From: Syntrophomonas sp. UBA5288
Lineage (GTDB): Bacteria; Bacillota; Syntrophomonadia; Syntrophomonadales; Syntrophomonadaceae
Reading direction: 5' to 3'
NCBI GenBank assembly: GCA_002408445.1
Contig: DHSK01000019.1
Coordinates: 22,545 to 37,695 of the forward strand
Length of the DNA: 15,151 bases
The number at the start of each line of letters is the position of its first letter. Position 1 is the first letter of the stretch. The notes under the pieces are model-generated. The model searched no databases and was not told the DNA's origin. It saw nothing but the letters and a program-made list of their open reading frames with translations. The translations under genes and the position numbers were made by a program. Shown piece after piece: positions 12,498 through 15,151 of this stretch.

Positions 12498-15065
12498 GTG
12501 GCCGGATATACTCCCATGATCGAACAATATTTGGAAATAAAATCACAAAATCAGGACGCGATACTGATGTTTCGTCTGGGTGATTTTTATGAAATGTTTT
12601 TTGAAGATGCCAAATTAGCTTCCCGTGAACTTGAAATCGTCCTGACTGCGCGCGATGGAGGCAATGAGAAAATTCCCATGTGCGGAGTTCCTTATCACGC
12701 CGTCAACAATTACATATCCAGACTGATCAGCAAAGGTCATAAGGTGGCCATCTGTGACCAGATGGAAGACCCCAAACTGGCTAAGGGCATAGTAAAACGC
12801 GAAGTTACCCGCATTATCACTCCCGGCACGGTCATGGATGCCGGTATGCTCGATGACAGCCGCAATAATTTTCTGGCTGCCATAGTTGATAATAAAGAAG
12901 TTACTGGTTTTGCTTACATTGATATTTCCACCGGTGATTTTCGCGTTACTGAAATTAAGGAAGGGGAAAATACCCTGGCCCGTCTGGAAGCCGAACTCTT
13001 TCGCTTGAATCCGGCGGAATGTTTGCTGCCACCGTGGAGTGACCTTCAATTCCAGCTTCAATCCGGCCGGTTTAATGGTTCCACCGTTTTTACAACTTTA
13101 AAAGAATCGGACCTGAAACTGAGCGAAGCGGAAAACGAACTTAAAAACTATTTTGGGGTGGCCTCCCTGGAACCTTTCGGTTTGAGGGATTATTCCTGCG
13201 GCATAATAGCTGCCGGTGCTATACTGGCTTTCCTGAATCGGACTCAGAAAAGCAGTTTAAAACAGATTTTAACTATTAAAGTGTATAACACCCATAATTA
13301 TATGGATCTTGATTATGCCACCCGCCGAAACCTGGAAATATCCGCCACCATGCGCGATAATCGATATGAAGGCACTCTTCTCAGCGTACTCGACTATTGT
13401 CTGACCTCGATGGGCAAGCGACTTTTACGTAATTGGGTTGAGCAGCCTTTAATTGATGTAGATTCGATTAATCAGAGATTAGACTCGGTAGAAGAACTGT
13501 ACAGCAATCTATCCTTGATGGAAAGCCTGTCTCCGGTTCTGGATGAAATTGCCGACCTGGAAAGACTGTGCGGTCGGATAGGCAGCGAAATTGCGTCTCC
13601 CCGTGATTTATTAGCTATTAAAAGGTCTCTGGCGGTCCTTCCCCAATTGATTTCGCTGTTGACCAATTTCACCAGTCCCATCATTATAGACATTGCTCAG
13701 TTGGATTGCATGACAGATGTTTGCAACTTAATCGATAAAGCAATTGATGATAATGCACCTTTAACTATTAAGGAAGGAGGCATTATCAAAAACGGCTATG
13801 ACCCGGAAATTGATGAATTAAAATTACTTTCCGAAAATGGTTCTGCCTGGCTGTTGGAATATGAAAACCAGGAAAAAGAACGCACCGGCATGAAATATCT
13901 GAAGGTTGGCTATAACAAGGTATTTGGCTACTTCATTGAAATAAGCAAATCGAATCTTTCCATGGTTCCGCCCGAATATGTGCGGAAACAAACCCTGGTT
14001 AATACTGAAAGGTTCATAACTGACGAACTTAAAAAATATGAAGATAAAATTCTGGGTGCACGGGAAAAGCTTTTCGGTCTGGAATATGAAAAATTTATTG
14101 AACTGCGCAGCATTCTTATCGAGCATATACCTCGTTTACAGGCCGCAGCCCGTCATATTGCCACCCTCGATGTACTATTATCTTTGGCCCGGGCAGCTTA
14201 TGATAATGATTATACCCGCCCCGAGGTTAACACCAAAGATATAATTGAAATAAAGGCCGGCCGTCACCCGGTGGTAGAGAAATATTTGCAGCAATCCCGT
14301 TTCGTACCCAATGATTTGAAACTCGACCGGGAGAACTACTTTGCTCTTATTACCGGTCCCAACATGGGCGGAAAAAGCACCTATATGAGACAGGCGGCCC
14401 TGCTGGTTTTAATGGCTCAAATGGGCAGCTTTGTTCCGGCTGACCGGGCGGTAATCGGAGTGGTTGACCGGATATTTACCCGGGTGGGCGCGTCCGACGA
14501 CCTCAGTGCGGGCCAGAGTACTTTTATGGTGGAGATGGTGGAAGTAGCCAATATTCTTAACAACGCCTCTTCACGCAGTCTCATTATTCTGGATGAAATC
14601 GGTCGGGGTACCAGTACGTATGACGGTTTGAGCATTGCCCAGGCGGTAACTGAATTTTTATGTGAAAAAGTTCAGGCGCGTACCCTCTTTGCTACTCATT
14701 ATCATGAATTGACTAAATTGGCAGATACTATACCAGGCTTGTTTAATCTCTGTGTGTCGGTAATGGAATCGGGTGACACGGTAGTATTCTTGAAAAAGGT
14801 GCTGCCCGGGAAAGCCGACCGCAGTTATGGCATCCATGTAGCCAGCTTGGCCGGACTGCCAGCCAAGGCCATTGAACGAGCAAATGACATCCTGACCGCC
14901 CTGGAAACGGACCAACCGGGACAGCCGCCGGCAGTGGCGCAAATGAGCCTGTTTGAAGAAGAAGTCCCGCCGGTAGTGGTAGAACTGCAAAAACTGGATG
15001 TGGATAATATCAGTCCGCGTAAAGCACTGGAGCTTATATACAAGTGGAAGGGTATGTGTAATTAA
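12498..15065 (+). CDS. mutS: DNA mismatch repair protein MutS
   Basis: A full-length 855-residue MutS1 that recognises base mismatches and small loops and starts repair with MutL. The N-terminal domain has the mismatch-reading Phe-x-Glu (Phe30, Glu32, in LGDFYEMF) and PMCGVPYHAV. Connector, lever (about 260-530) and clamp domains follow. The ABC-type ATPase has Walker A GPNMGGKST (620-628), Walker B ending in LDE (Asp699, Glu700), the signature region GASDDLSAGQSTF and the TFATHYHEL-like LFATHYHEL. The C-terminus closes with the typical SPRKALELIYKWK. I chose GTG 12498 because AGGAGG (12483-12488) lies nine bases upstream; the in-frame ATG 12468 lies inside the palindrome and would add ten residues unlike the family. 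mutL is not present in the 86 bases that remain. Confidence 0.97.
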   Translation: MAGYTPMIEQYLEIKSQNQDAILMFRLGDFYEMFFEDAKLASRELEIVLTARDGGNEKIPMCGVPYHAVNNYISRLISKGHKVAICDQMEDPKLAKGIVKREVTRIITPGTVMDAGMLDDSRNNFLAAIVDNKEVTGFAYIDISTGDFRVTEIKEGENTLARLEAELFRLNPAECLLPPWSDLQFQLQSGRFNGSTVFTTLKESDLKLSEAENELKNYFGVASLEPFGLRDYSCGIIAAGAILAFLNRTQKSSLKQILTIKVYNTHNYMDLDYATRRNLEISATMRDNRYEGTLLSVLDYCLTSMGKRLLRNWVEQPLIDVDSINQRLDSVEELYSNLSLMESLSPVLDEIADLERLCGRIGSEIASPRDLLAIKRSLAVLPQLISLLTNFTSPIIIDIAQLDCMTDVCNLIDKAIDDNAPLTIKEGGIIKNGYDPEIDELKLLSENGSAWLLEYENQEKERTGMKYLKVGYNKVFGYFIEISKSNLSMVPPEYVRKQTLVNTERFITDELKKYEDKILGAREKLFGLEYEKFIELRSILIEHIPRLQAAARHIATLDVLLSLARAAYDNDYTRPEVNTKDIIEIKAGRHPVVEKYLQQSRFVPNDLKLDRENYFALITGPNMGGKSTYMRQAALLVLMAQMGSFVPADRAVIGVVDRIFTRVGASDDLSAGQSTFMVEMVEVANILNNASSRSLIILDEIGRGTSTYDGLSIAQAVTEFLCEKVQARTLFATHYHELTKLADTIPGLFNLCVSVMESGDTVVFLKKVLPGKADRSYGIHVASLAGLPAKAIERANDILTALETDQPGQPPAVAQMSLFEEEVPPVVVELQKLDVDNISPRKALELIYKWKGMCN

Positions 15066-15135
15066 CATTTAGACGCTGAATACGCTGAATATTATGACTA
15101 ACACTGAATTTCTTTAGTACGAAAATACGGTTCTT

Positions 15136-15151
15136 GTCATTCTGAACGCAG
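15136..15151 (+). repeat. Start of a second GTCATTCTGA-type repeat, cut by the window edge
   Basis: GTCATTCTGAACGCAG (15136-15151) matches the end of the element at 6910-6989, where the minus strand reads GTCATTCTGAACATAG. Only the first 16 bases are in the window. Confidence 0.6.

Noticed and set aside
12615..13061. A 148-codon minus-strand frame inside mutS
   Set aside because: It is a shadow of mutS coding in the opposite direction, without a ribosome binding site or recognisable content.
15072..15092. Tandem GCTGAATA repeat after mutS
   Set aside because: Only two imperfect copies of nine bases; not enough to call a functional repeat.

Overview
The window looks like a chromosomal housekeeping segment of an anaerobic Firmicute, probably from the Clostridia. 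The evidence is strong AGGAGG-type ribosome binding sites, moderate GC with AT-rich intergenic regions, and gene pairs known from Bacillus and its relatives (sppA next to an RDD gene; miaB, a ymcA/ylbF-family gene, then mutS). One gene reads through an in-frame TGA and looks like a selenoprotein, which fits an anaerobe. A Syntrophomonas-like lineage is a guess that cannot be proved from the sequence alone. There are no phage genes, CRISPR arrays, rRNA or tRNA genes, or transposase genes.

Layout. 50-1393: an APC-family amino acid permease (+). It converges on a minus-strand pair of small membrane proteins with nucleoside-recognition (Gate) domains (1428-2331); the two units share a 15-bp terminator stem. 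2569-3018: an unrecognised two-helix membrane protein (+), converging on a DbpA/YxiN-like DEAD-box RNA helicase (3077-4534, -). 4798-5643: upp, preceded by a 21-codon leader ORF whose stop overlaps the upp start, and followed by a possible tiny membrane peptide and a strong terminator. 5875-7953: sppA, an RDD protein matching the sppA-yteJ(sppI) arrangement of B. subtilis, and a DUF1232 protein. 8054-9928: htpG, with a promoter and a terminator of its own.

10156-10527 holds the most interesting gene: a 123-residue thioredoxin-like protein whose frame runs through TGA at 10222. It has an ideal Shine-Dalgarno upstream of the long start, cysteines clustered around the TGA, and a potential hairpin that includes the TGA. 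Annotation software would normally call only the 85-residue fragment starting at 10270 and lose the redox centre. Just upstream is a possible isoleucine-rich leader peptide whose stop codon abuts the selenoprotein start.

10636-15065: miaB, a YlbF/YmcA-family protein (RicA-like) with a cysteine-rich tail, and mutS. An 84-bp near-perfect palindrome sits between the last two. A second kind of dispersed palindromic repeat, with GTCATCCTGAG-type ends, lies between sppA and the RDD gene; the beginning of another copy sits at the right edge of the window.

Functionally the genes cover membrane quality control (sppA and its probable inhibitor), protein folding (htpG), RNA remodelling (helicase), tRNA modification and RNA processing (miaB, the RicA-like protein), pyrimidine salvage (upp), mismatch repair (mutS), and a small unassigned thiol/selenol redox protein.
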